Of a DNA stretch of 64,000 nucleotides, positions 1-11,807 are shown one piece after another. The stretch is taken from contig CALNHX010005247.1 of the NCBI GenBank assembly GCA_940337035.1, positions 1-64,000 of the forward strand, read 5' to 3'. The translations under genes and the position numbers were made by a program. Position 1 is the stretch's first letter, and every line of letters starts with the position of its first letter. This stretch comes from Agriotes lineatus (lineage: Eukaryota; Arthropoda; Insecta; Coleoptera; Elateridae). The notes under the pieces were generated by a model. It did not search any database. It worked only from the letters and a program-made list of their open reading frames with translations, and was not told the origin of the DNA.

Positions 1-144
1 TTAAAAAATGATTAATCATTTCTGAAGCAATTGCATTTAACTACTCAAGGTCACTACGTTTGGTTTTCAAATTTCTTATTTAAAAATTAAATATTTAAAA
101 TACCACAATTAATAGTATTGCAATTTAGCGATTAAAGTTGCATA

Positions 145-962
145 CAGGGTGAGTCATTAGTACAAGAAAGCTCGATTGCGCTTACCCGTTAATGATATCG
201 CAATGAAACAAGTACCATTGTATGCAAAAAGTCAGAGTTTGTAAACTTATATTGCATTATACACTGTGCACCATTATTGCAAAGCAGCATTTAACTTAAA
301 ATTTTTAAATGGCACACCCTGTATATTTTTACATATTTGTATTTTTCCTTTTTCAAGCTTTATAAACACGTTTAGTTTTTGAAATTTGCTTCAGCTGTTC
401 TGGAGTTATTCAATTTCTTCTGTAAAATCATGCGATTGCAGACACATATTCAAAAAATCACAGGACACTTGATTTTCGTAATATCAATTTGAGATTATGC
501 TTATACCTAAAGAACTTTTTGGGTATCATTTGTCACCGAGAACGCCTATATGCATTGTGGGGTTACTTTGTTGTGACACGTTAACTTTTAGCAATTTTGA
601 AGTGCTATAGCTTCATTTTTTCAAAAAGTTATTTAGTCATACGCGGAACTTCAATTTGATATCACCAAAATTGAGTGTCCTGTGATTTTTCGAATAAGCG
701 TCTGTAAGTGCACGATTTTACAGGAAAAAATGAATAACTCTAGAACCAAATTTAAAAAACTGAACTTGTTTATAAAGCTTGAGAAAAAAGAAATCCAAAT
801 ATGTTAAAAAAATACAGAGTGTGCTATTAATAAAAATAAGTTAAATGCGGTTCTGTAAAAATGGTGCACCCTATTATGTAGTATACAATGATACTTGTTT
901 AACTGCAAGATCTTTAACAGCGTAAGTCCAATCAAACGTTCCCGTATTATTGACCTACTCTG
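145..962. mobile_element. TA-flanked foldback (hairpin) DNA element
   Basis: The two halves are inverted copies of each other: the left begins cagggtgagtcattagtac and the right end reads, on the complement, cagagtaggtcaataatac. Matching stretches continue inward nearly to the centre near position 550, so the arms are about 400 bp each and diverged (roughly 70% by eye). A TA dinucleotide flanks each end (143-144 and 963-964), as expected for Tc1/mariner-type target duplication. No transposase frame is visible, so it is probably a non-autonomous element. Confidence 0.6.
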
Positions 963-3900
963 TATAAATAGAACTATATGTGAAATTACACTGTTATTCT
1001 TGTAATTGAAAATGTCCTGTTTAAACTAGTAATTTACAAAATATAATTTTCATAGATGGTTGAGAAGCATACGTCTATAAATTCTTTCTTTTAGTTTTCA
1101 GGCACGCACTGGAAATCAGACTTGTTCGTTTTAGCAGGTTAAATTGCCTGGCTAAGAATTTCGGCCAACATAGAACTTCGAACTTAAAACTAAACCTTCA
1201 CGCCTGCATAATTAGAATGTTTATTTATAAAGCAACCAAATTCTTACATTAGTTCGTCAAATATGCAGGCAATAATGTACATTAACCAAATTCGAACGTC
1301 GAAATTCTTCTAGAACAGTTACAAATATTTATTTCAAGGTTTCTAGGCCTTTGTACTTAGGAAATGTTCAAATTTAACACTTGAATATTTATAAAAGCAT
1401 AAAAGAAGCAACAACAAATTTGAACACAACAATATGTCAGTTTCAAACTACAATATTTTCATTTCAAAGAGTCATCACATAAAGTAAAAATCTGATTAAA
1501 CTGCGATTCGACGTTCCGCCTCCACACTTCAGTCACAATTTTATAAAAAGAGTTGAATTTCTTTGACTAGAAAAAGGAAAACTCATCTTTGAAAATAAAA
1601 GTGTTTAGTTACTATTTGTTATATGATTATTGGATTAGGAAAAAGCAGATTCACCAATCATTTTTGCCTTCGTACTGGAAATATTTAAATTTAATATTAA
1701 ATTCGTATAGATATCTAGACATAGTAAAAACTGTCTTCTATATAAAAAGCTGCTTCTAACAGACAATTTTAAGTTTCGTAAATAAAATTGTAACTCTGAA
1801 ACAAAGAATATTGACTGTTGAGTTTCCAATTTGAAACTTGATACTTCTTGTTACACGATCTAAGTAGCTCTACGTAGAATTTCCGAGACCTTTCCAGGCA
1901 TTTATACCTTTGAAGGGTTTGAATTTACGATTAGTTTTAGTAAATCCTTTTTCACAAAAGAAGTTTAGATTTCTTGTTCAAAATTGAAGTCTAATTTTCG
2001 CCTCCTAATTTAAAAGCGATGCTTGTAATAAGTAATTCCACAGTAATTTCACAATGATGGCTATCCAGCTACCCCTCAGATGTACAGTTGAAATTGCAAC
2101 TTATATAATTTGAAGCTACGATTCTAATAGCAAATTAAAGGTTTAGTGTTATAGATGCTAAATTTGATTAAACATTTGATTTTGGTTTCTAAACATCATG
2201 TTTGCTAATCTAAAGTTGCTCGACATCAGAACTACTGTAGTATGAGATAACTAAATTATTCGCGATGCCTGTAATAGTGTATTCACAAAGACTAATTCAA
2301 TTAGCAGTCCCAGATCCTCAAAGTTGCAGGTTTACAATTCCAATTTTGTAAGTCGGAATTTCTAGCTTCTCTGTAGTAGAAATTTTGTTCTTTTAGGTTT
2401 AAGAATTTTGATCAGTTATAACTTTGATTTAAAAATTAAAGGTTTGTTACGTTCATTTTGACATTTTTGGCTTTATTTACTAACGTTAACTTTAGCGCTG
2501 TACTTCACCTTAGTTTTTGCTAAAAACCACTTAATTGCTGGTTAATGTAAAAAGATATAGATGGTTTTATCTGCCACAGACTGACGTTGAGGTTCGTTGC
2601 AGGTATGTATTTCTCATATTCTCCCTTCACGAGTAATGTGATGTTTCCTGATTTTGTTAGTCCCCTCTTTAATTTCTAATTAGTTGCGGTAATTTCCATA
2701 TTTATCTGTTTGTAAACGAAGTGTTTAGTTTGCTATTGCACTGTTTGATGTATTTAATCAAATCTGCGCGTGATATCCCGTACAATCATGGCTTGTCAGA
2801 TGTGTTCTGTTAGGTTTTGGAGTATTGCATAGAGGAGGCGAAGTTAAGTATTCTGTTGCGGTGACTTCTAGCGCGCTCGCTTAGTAACTTCGGTTTGCGG
2901 TCAGGTATTCTAGAATCATTTCATCAGCTTCCCTATTTTTCTCTTAGCAGTTTTGTTTTGTTTTTCCAATTAAACAACTTTTGTTAGAATTCGTAAAACG
3001 GACCATTTGAAAACTATATAAACTCACGTCTTGCCTTTACAGGACATTTTTGAGATTTGGTGTTTGCGGTTCTTCTTTATTTTTCCAGTTCGTAGTTGTA
3101 GAGTCCACCATTTTGGTGGGTTTATATGGAGACTGCAGTTTTTGATGGTTTTTGATAAGTCTATACCTCTTCTGAAGACTGGGGCACGTTTTGTACCTGA
3201 ACGCTTGTCGTATTTCACTATTTTCGCAATTTTAGTATTTTTGTATTTTTGTCTTTACACCTAAATGTTTCTCTTTTCATGAATTTCGGATTTTAGTATT
3301 TTTGTATTTATGGAGTTGGTTGCGAGTATTGCCCCGATTTGGCTTCGCTTTCAGAATTTGTACGTTTTGCTTACGTTGGCACCGTCCTATTCGGCACCTA
3401 TACGAGATTGAAGCAACATCAGTTTCCTTGATCGACACTGGATTCATCACATAAGCTACTATCTTATGCACAAACTAAATATTTTTTTCCGCAATTCGAA
3501 GTGCATCGGCGTGAGTTAGTTTATGAACGGACGATATTGAAGTTTACCTGTTTTTGTCTGATTTCCCATATTGACGTATTAATGCATTAGTGATTTATAA
3601 GCGTATTCCCTGTATCGTTGTGTTTATTTATGCGTTAAACTTACATTATTTTATTAAAAATTACATACGTTATGCTATGAAGGTGTACACGTGTACACGT
3701 CACGGGTTTGATATTAAGTTCGCCAAAATTAGTTATAACAGATATGACTTTAATTGCGTCGTATTTATGTCTTTTCCTTTCTATAATAGGTTATAGCTAA
3801 ATAAAAAAACTTGCGTCTGATAAATGTAATTTTGAGATATCTCCCTTCAATGAAAGCTGTGATTACCATATCACCGGATAATGTTCAACCTTAGATTCGC

Positions 3901-4325
3901 GAGTTGTGAACGATTAAGCTGACGGCGCCTATTTAGTTTTGATCATCTTAACCCAACTCTTCCTTCGGAGTAGCTCAGCTGTCCCGTTGAACGCTATTGG
4001 TTACGGGCCTGTTTTGGGTATTCACAACTCGCTAATTATCATTTATTATTGTCATATTGCGTATCAGATCGTTAAGCGGTCTCAAGTTATTCTTTCGTAC
4101 TTATATGTTTTTCTTGAAAATAGCGATTTTCTGCTTTAAATCTATATCCGGCTACATTCGAAAAATAATCAAAAATCTTGTAATCCCCATCCCCTACATT
4201 CATCACTTTCAATTTAAATTTTTTTAAATGAGAATATAAAGATTTCAACTAATGTTATGTGTAGAGCATGGGTCAAAACATCAAGCCTTCTTGAGACTGC
4301 CATCCCACGTACATATATCATAACA
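963..4325. other. Unassigned AT-rich DNA
   Basis: I find no gene, RNA gene or recognisable mobile element here. The only local structure noted is a 12-bp inverted pair (gcgagttgtgaa near 3,899 and ttcacaactcgc near 4,020) and a short local duplication of a phrase like ttttagtatttttgtat near 3,232 and 3,292. Confidence 0.4.
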
Positions 4326-4640
4326 AAAAGGTAAAAAAAGGTAAAGGTTCAGGGTCATTTCAATTCCCCCAACTGTAGGCGGGCTGCTATAGGGACCTTG
4401 CGTCCCTCTTCAGCCAAGAACGAGAATTAAAGGATGGGTGAGAGAAACTAGAGGTGGAGAATGGAAGAGAGGCCAGGAAATATGGAGAAGTACTGACCCG
4501 GCCTCAGAGAAGATACTCTGTTGACTCAGGAAAACCATCTAAAAACCTGAACCAGAGCAAGACGGCCATGGGAATCGAACCCGTGACCTCCCGAATGCTA
4601 AGCAGACGTGGTAACCACTAATCTACAGAGCTCGGTTAAC
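4326..4640 (-). mobile_element. tRNA-derived SINE
   Basis: On the minus strand the element starts near 4,640 with a tRNA-like head. RNA polymerase III box A is tagattagtgg and box B is ggttcgattcc, with a ttagcat anticodon-loop-like stretch between them. The anticodon stem pairs poorly, so this is not a working tRNA. A roughly 230-bp body unrelated to tRNA follows, and the 3' end is a short reiterated acctttt-type tail at 4,326-4,350. Pol III head, unrelated body and simple-repeat tail together define a SINE. The family is not one I can name, and I could not settle the target duplications. Confidence 0.7.
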
Positions 4641-6149
4641 ATGACAATACAGCTACTCAATATCTAAAAGGTTGCACTTATTAAATAAAGCTAACTGAAC
4701 ATGTTTTCAGAGGGAGTTTTATGCTTATATAACTCTGTCCTCGTATTTTCATTTATACGGCATTCAGCTTACACTGAATTTTTTTCTGTGCTTGCAAATA
4801 TTAAATTGTATTGCAGCTGTCAGAATGAACTGTCAATTGTATTTATGCCAGAAAAATGCAGCAACTCGTCAATATGTCTTTATGTAAATAATAATCTGTG
4901 TTGCCATGGTATGTGTACGTTGGGTTGCAGTGCCAATTAGTAAGGAACTTCAAGTTATGTGTCCTACCCTGTATTTAAAACTTTTAATCAAACTGATGTA
5001 CTAGGTACAATAATTGTGAACACATCGTATCTTTTGTGTTATACAATTCCAATTAAACTTCTATTTAAATGATAATATTGTGAAATGAAATAACGCTTAA
5101 TCCTTCGACCTTTTGGCTGAAATCAATACCAATGGGGCTTGGTCAACAATAACTTTGTGTATAAACTCCAAGCTTTTTGATCTGTCCTAAACATGAATGT
5201 TTCACCTCCAGCTCACTCTTGAAACACAACAAACCAGGATCAGATTTCAACAGTAGCTAGAAAAAGTTATTAAAGCTATAACCATTGGCCTAATTGCACC
5301 GACGGTACTTATTTCAAATGGTAATTCTAAGATTTTATCATCTAATTACACAGATTTGCTGAGGCTAACCCATGCCCCTGCATGTAAGCCATAAGAAAGT
5401 CATAAAAATGCCTCATAAATGCACCGAACGGCTCGAGTCATCGGCGAGAATAGCACACTTCATCCACAACTGGATATCTGAAGTACTTGCAAAGGAAACG
5501 CGTTTAAAACTTCGCTTCGTAGTCGACGGTAATGAAAAGCTCACAAAAGATTAGCCTCTGACGTCGCATCGATTATATAAGAACCTCGAGAATTTATGTG
5601 GGGTTAGACGAGCGCAATAAAATTAAGGCAGTCGTTTTGTATGCCGAACTCGATGGTAAACACAAGTCGATCTACCCCGGAAGCGGCTGCATGCCATTGC
5701 TTAGTTATTAATTAAAGCCATTCTTATCCCGTGTCTTAATTAATTCAGGAAGGGGAGCCGACCTCTTCGATTCAGTTGAAGTTTGCTTCAGTGCCATTTA
5801 GTAACCTTTAATGTATATCTAATTTACTTGACTTCGTTAACTTGCTAATCTCCTTATTTAAAATCGAATAATTCAAGGTCTCTATAGCTATAGCAGTATT
5901 AGTGCTATATATTACATTAACGATTATATTGCGTCACCATTAGCTGCGGAAATATGACAGTTTATTTTACGTAATATGATTTGTTGTAAACCAGCATTTT
6001 CATTTTGGGAGCAGCCTTTTAGGCTATTATTTGTTAGTTTCGCATGCGACTTATATTACACTCTCCCGCATGCAAAAAACCCACATCCTCATCAAAACTT
6101 AATCTAACTTAAAGCAAACTTAAACTACGGACAGATTGGAACTTCAGTT
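4641..6149. other. Unassigned DNA
   Basis: No gene or repeat could be supported. A 60-codon plus-strand open frame at 5,372-5,554 resembles nothing I recognise and lacks flanking splice or polyadenylation context. Confidence 0.35.
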
Positions 6150-6380
6150 TCTTAGTCGCGGGTCACCAATTTTGTGGTTCCCGCTAGAACTATTATATTG
6201 TTTATTACTGTAGAATTAGGTTCAGTAAATACAACCGTTTGTGGAAAACAATAACATCCCTTGAATTTTTTATAACACACGAACAAAATACAACATATAC
6301 AAATTCGTTAATATTAATTTAAAATACAAATACGACTTTGAGTAGCCTAGTTTTCGATACTGAATTAATAAAAGACTTTG
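6150..6380 (-). mobile_element. Possible LTR end and primer-binding site
   Basis: Read on the minus strand, there is an AATAAA-like signal (agtaataaacaat, about 6,200), then a short stretch ending in accaca, then attggtgacccgcg at about 6,160-6,173. The phrase TTGGTGACCC after an LTR ending in CA is the usual look of a primer-binding site in arthropod Ty3/gypsy-type elements. No gag or pol frame follows within the window and the other LTR border was not found, so this would be a truncated or solo remnant. Confidence 0.3.
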
Positions 6381-7164
6381 GAATCTGACCTCAGTCATCG
6401 ACTCAACAAAATGCATACAAGTCAAAATATGCAGAAAACGTGATATTAAGTCAAGTTATATTACACGAAGTGAATGAACTGATGTTACGTAAAAGTAAAA
6501 GTCATCTCGAAAACTAAGCTACTGCGTCTATATATGGTGCGCCTGAATGGAAGGGACATTCCCTATTTTTTGAGTACCATAGGACTGTCCAGCTAAGCTC
6601 TCTTTTCTCTATTGTAGCACAACAGGTTGAAATCTTTCGTCAAAAAACACTTTCCCTTTTCGAGCGTTTACGACTGTATTGTCAACCGGGCATGACTTTC
6701 CCTTTTCGCCTGGTTTATTGTTATTTGGGACAAAAGGGTTTGTTGGCCAATATTCCTGCGTTTACGACATAACCCCGGCTGTGCTAGAAATTGCATCGTG
6801 AACGTTTAGACAAGTTAGTTTTGATTGTTCAACTCGACGACACAAATCACATTTGACATTACAGATGTTTCGTATTGCACGCGTACAATTGATACCTTCT
6901 CAAAGCTGACACAACGCAAACTCCACTTATTTATTAACTCATTTAGTACTGCACTTTAAGTCACATTTTTGTTTATGGCCTTCTCTTCGACAGACCTTTT
7001 CAGGCCATTCATCACCGCTACGCTACAGAACCCATGTCCACCTTGTTGCTAAGCTGAGCACTTATCCGCTAAAGTACCTATTTAGAAAATATCAATTTGT
7101 ATTGCTTAATTAAACAATAACAATAAAATATATTCAAACTCGCTTTGTAAGGTTAAATATAATG
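6381..7164. other. Unassigned DNA, possibly LTR body
   Basis: No coding sequence is visible. If the neighbouring primer-binding site is real, this stretch would be the upstream part of the minus-strand LTR, but the terminal TG could not be placed. Confidence 0.25.
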
Positions 7165-10100
7165 GAAGAGAGAAGCAGGAAAGCGAAGATCTGCATGATT
7201 GTGCAATATACGAGATTGAGCATGAATGAACACTCAAGACATTGTTGAAAACAGCAAGAAGCATGAAAGAATTTGTTATAATTGTACCCAACTCTTTGAT
7301 GAAAACCTCCTTAAGAAGAAGAATCAAATCAAATTGCGAATCTATTAAAAGGGAAGATCTTTATGGTAGTATAATATCCTAGACTACACATATTGGGAAC
7401 AGCAAAAAGCATGAAACAATCTATCATAGTTGTAACCAATCTTTACTGACGAATACTACATCCTACAAAGAAGAAGAACCGACTCAAATGGAAAATCGAT
7501 AAAAGCTATTAAAGGTAAAGATATTGAGCGTTACCGAATATACGAGATCGGACATGAATGACTACTCAAGACACTGCTGAAAATAGCAAGAAGCATGGAA
7601 AGATATACTATAATTGCAACCAAGTTTCACTCATGAAAACGGCAACTTTTGAAAAAGAAGCATTGAATGAAACCGCAAATCGATTACAGAAATTATTGAA
7701 ATACAAGAAACGTGAGAGAATTTAGCGTAGTGGTAGCAGGTCTACTGATGAAGACGACAACTTACGAAGAAGAAAAATCGAATCATATCGCAGCATATTA
7801 CGAAGAAGAACGATTGCATAAAATCGCGAATCGATTAATCCTTATGACCAAAAAAAAACTGAATCAAATCGCACATCAAATACAGAGATTGCAAAATATA
7901 CGGGAGCAATACTCAATCTCAAGACACGGTTGAGAACAGAAAAAGCCAGAGAATTAATCATAGTTGTAACCGCCCTTCACTAATGAAGACCTTACTAAGA
8001 ACAGGGATGAATAGTCAAGACTCTGTTGATAACATCAAGAAGGATGGGATAATCCATTACAGTTATAACCAACCTTCGCTGAAGAATACTACATCGTACG
8101 AAGAAAAATAATTGAATCAAATCGCAAAGGGATTAGAGGCGAAACTCTTTATGGTTGCGGAAGATATCTTTACTTTGAAGACGGCCTTTACCAAAAAGAA
8201 GAATTGAATCAAATCACAAACCCAAAGCGATTTAAGGGGTTGCAGAATAAATGAGATTATGTATGGATAAACACAGGCAGTATTAAAAAACAGCAAGATG
8301 TATTAGACAATCAACCATAGTTGTAGTGAACCTTCGCTAATGAAAATGATAGCTTACAAAGAATGTATCATAATTGTAAACAACCTTCACTGATGCAAAC
8401 GCCAACTTGCAAAGAAGAGGAATCAAATCAGAAATCGATGAAAGCGATTAAAGGTGAATATTTTTATAGTTGCGAAATATACGAGATTACACATGGATGA
8501 ATCATCAAAACACTGTGGAAAACAGCAAAAAGCATGTAAAAAGCATAGAACTGTGATAGTAGTGTAACCAAACTTCACTAAAGAAGAGTGCACACTATAA
8601 AGAAAAATAATCGAATCAAATCGAGAATCAATTAAAGCCGTTAGTGGCCAACATCATCAAGGTTGCAGAATATATGAGATTGTATATAGATGAATATTCA
8701 AGACACTATTAAAAACAGCAAGAAGAATAGGAAAATAGACTATAATTGTAACCAAGCTTTATTGATAAAGGTGGCACATTATGAAGAATGGGAATCGACT
8801 CGAATCGGGAATCTATTCAAGAGAGTAAAAGCGAAGATCTTAATGCAAAATCTATGAGATTGGACATGGATAAATACTCAGAACACTGTTAAGAACAGCA
8901 AAAAATATGCGAGGTTCCATAACAGTTGTAGCGAACCTTCACTAATGAAAACGTCACTTTTCTAAGAAAAACAATCGAAATAAGTCGCAAATTGATTAAA
9001 GCGATTAAATGCGAAGGTTTTCATAGTTGCGGAATATACGAGCTTACACCTGGATAAATAGTCAAGTTACTGTTAAGAACAGCAAGAAGTGTGGGAACAT
9101 CTATCATAGCTGTAGTCAACATTCACCGGAAGGTTGCAGCCCACGAAGAAGAACTGAAGATACCTACTACTGGAAATACAAAGTAACATAGGGGAAGCTG
9201 TCATAGTTGTAGCTATACTTCACTGATAAAGACGACACCTTACGAAGAAAAAGAGGCGATTCAAATCGCGACTGCATTGAAGCTATTAAAAATAAACATC
9301 TTTAAACGCTACCGAGAATAGCAAAAAAGCATGGAAAAATCTAGCATAGTTGTAACCAACTTTTACTAAAAAGAAGAATCAAAATAGACACCGAAGCGAT
9401 TAAAGCGATTAAAAGAGAAGATCATTATCGTTGCGGAATATACGAGATTGAACATGATTGAATACTCAAAACACTGTTCAGAACAGCAAGAAGCATGGTA
9501 TATTCTATTATAGTTGTAACCAACTTTTACTAAAGTGGTATATTACTAAAAAGAAGAATCAAAATAAACACCGAATCGATTAAAGCGATTAAAAGAGAAG
9601 ATCTTTATCGTTGCGGAATATACGAGATGGGATATGGTTAAATACTCAAAACACTGTTGAGAACAGCAAGAAGCATGAAAGATTCTATCATACATTGTAA
9701 CCAACTTTCACTGGTGAAGAAGAGGAATGGAATTAAATCGCAAATCCATTAAAGCCGTTAATTGCAAATAGCTTCATGGTTGTGAAATATACGAGATTGG
9801 GTATGGATGAATACTCAAGACACCGTTGAGAACAGCAAAACGCATGAGCGAATCTACCATAGTTGTAACCAACCTTCTCTAATAAAAACAGCATATGACG
9901 AAGAAGAATTGTATCAAATCGCAAATTCATTAGAGCGATTAAAGGCCAAGATTTTTATGGTTGTAGACTATACGAGGTTGGGCATGGACGAATATTCAAG
10001 ACACTGCTGGGAACAGAAAGAGGCATAGGAGAATTTATCGTAGCTGTAATCAAAATGCTCTGATAAAAACGATAAATTATTAGGAAAAAAATATAATCAC

Positions 10101-11065
10101 ATCATGTATCGATTAAAGGCGAAGATTTTCATGGTTGTACGATATACGAGATCGAACATAAATGAATACTGGAGACACTATCGAAAACAACAAGAATCAT
10201 GGGAGAATTTGTCATGACTGTTAACAACTTTCACTGATGATAACGCACCTTACGAAGAAGAGGAATCGATTCAGATCGAGAATCGATTAAAAGCGAAGAT
10301 GTGCGTGGTTGCCGACTATGCGAGTTTGAACATGAATGAATACTTAAGACGCTGTTGAGAATAGGAAGAAGCTATCATAGTTCTAATCAACTTTAAATTA
10401 TGAAAACGGCACCTTACGAAGACGAAAAATCGAATAAAATCGCGAAGATCTTCATGGTTACGAAATATACAAGATTCGACATCGATGATTACACAAGTTG
10501 CGATTGAGAACAGCAAGAAACATGAGAGAATTTAGCATAGTTGCAACCAAACTTCACTTTAAAGGCGAAAAAGCACTAAATCGCAAATCGATTAAAGCGA
10601 GTAACAACGACGGTCTTCATGCTTGTGAAATTTTAGAGATTGTACATAGATGAATATTCAAGATACTGTTGCGAACAGCAAGAAACATGGAAAAGTCTAC
10701 CATGGTTTTAGCCAATTTCCGCCGTTGAAGACAATGCCTTTCGAAAAAGTATTGAGTCAAATTGCAAATCGATTAAAGCGATTAAAACCGAAGATCTTCA
10801 CAGTTGCAAAATATACGGGATTAGATATATCCGAAGAAGAAAATCGCATAAAATCCCCAGTCGATTAAAGCTATTAAAGGCGAAGATCTTTATGGTTGCG
10901 AATTATACGAGTTTGGACATGGATAAATACTCAAGACGCTGTTGAGAACACCAAGACACCATGGAACAATCTATCATAACTGTAACCAATCTTCTCGATA
11001 AAGGAATGTTACGAAGAGAATAATCGAATCAAACGCAAATCGATTAAAACGGTAAATATATTCTG
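7165..11065. repeat. ~180-bp tandem repeat (satellite-like) array
   Basis: About 21-22 head-to-tail copies of one unit of roughly 165-185 bp fill this region. Landmarks recurring in the same order in each unit are atacgagatt, gaatactcaagacactgttg, gaacagcaagaagcat, ctatcatagttgtaacca, ttacgaagaagaa and aatcgattaaagcgatta. The copies are strongly diverged with many small indels, which indicates an old array without recent homogenisation. Short open frames inside it (for example 9,807-10,028 and 10,650-10,868) are translations of the repeat and not genes. The unit length is near a nucleosome repeat. Confidence 0.85.
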
Positions 11066-11389
11066 ATGACCAATCGAATATATTCGATACATCAGTTTTA
11101 ATCACGATGAAACTACGTTTTAGCATAGGCCAAATGGGAATGACACAGCTACCATTATATTAAAAATAACTTTAAACTTAAAGTTTAGCTACCACTTTGA
11201 AATACATCCGTTGTGGCATGGCTTCTACATATTTTGTATTCATTGCTTCTATTCGATTCCATTCCAGCTTACGTTACACTGCACAATTAACTGTGTTAAA
11301 TTCAATGTCTTTTTTGAGTCTATGTGATTCCATTTGAATAATCTTAAATTGATTATCTTCTGATGTCGAATAAAATTAAGTTGAATTGT

Positions 11390-11790
11390 ATAGAATCGAT
11401 ACCATGCCTATTCTATAATTATACCAAGATATTTAATTTCAGATATTTGTTTCGTTTTTGATTTATTCAATGCTAAGTTACTACTGTTTCCAGCTTACCA
11501 ATATCATTAGACTATCGTAAGCAAGGATATTTTTTTAGTTATATATCTGTCTATATAATCTAGGTATAGAGTAAGTAACAGTGGTCCAAGTGTAGATCCC
11601 TGAGCTACACCTAATTTAAGATGATATTTAATAAACTATTGACTTTCGGATAAATAACTTTTAAACCATTTGAGCGTATTAATTCGTAATTTAACAGGTC
11701 TTCATTTTCAGCAAGAGACGTTTTCTGTAAATAGTTTGAATAACTCACGTCGGATACTACCTCACAGAACATAATGATTTGATTAACTTC
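11390..11790 (-). pseudogene. CR1/Jockey-type reverse transcriptase relic
   Basis: Translation of the minus strand gives, in order, a thumb-to-palm-like stretch with LKWFKSYLSESQ, then GVAQGSTLGPLLLTLYLDYI (the RT motif usually seen as G-x-PQGS-x-LGPLLF-x-x-Y-I-N-D), and near 11,440 IKYLGIIIE (usual form VKYLGV-x-x-D). The frame is broken by stops and indels and the catalytic YADD segment is not intact. It is a decayed non-LTR retrotransposon fragment whose edge lies about 20 bp upstream of the first recognisable lipase exon, so it sits in that gene's 5' intron or promoter. Confidence 0.6.
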
Positions 11791-11807
11791 AGTATTTAAC
11801 TTTTCAG

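Noticed and set aside
4560..4640. tRNA-Ala(AGC)-like gene
   Set aside because: Box A and box B are good, but the anticodon stem does not pair and the sequence continues into a SINE body; it is the SINE head.
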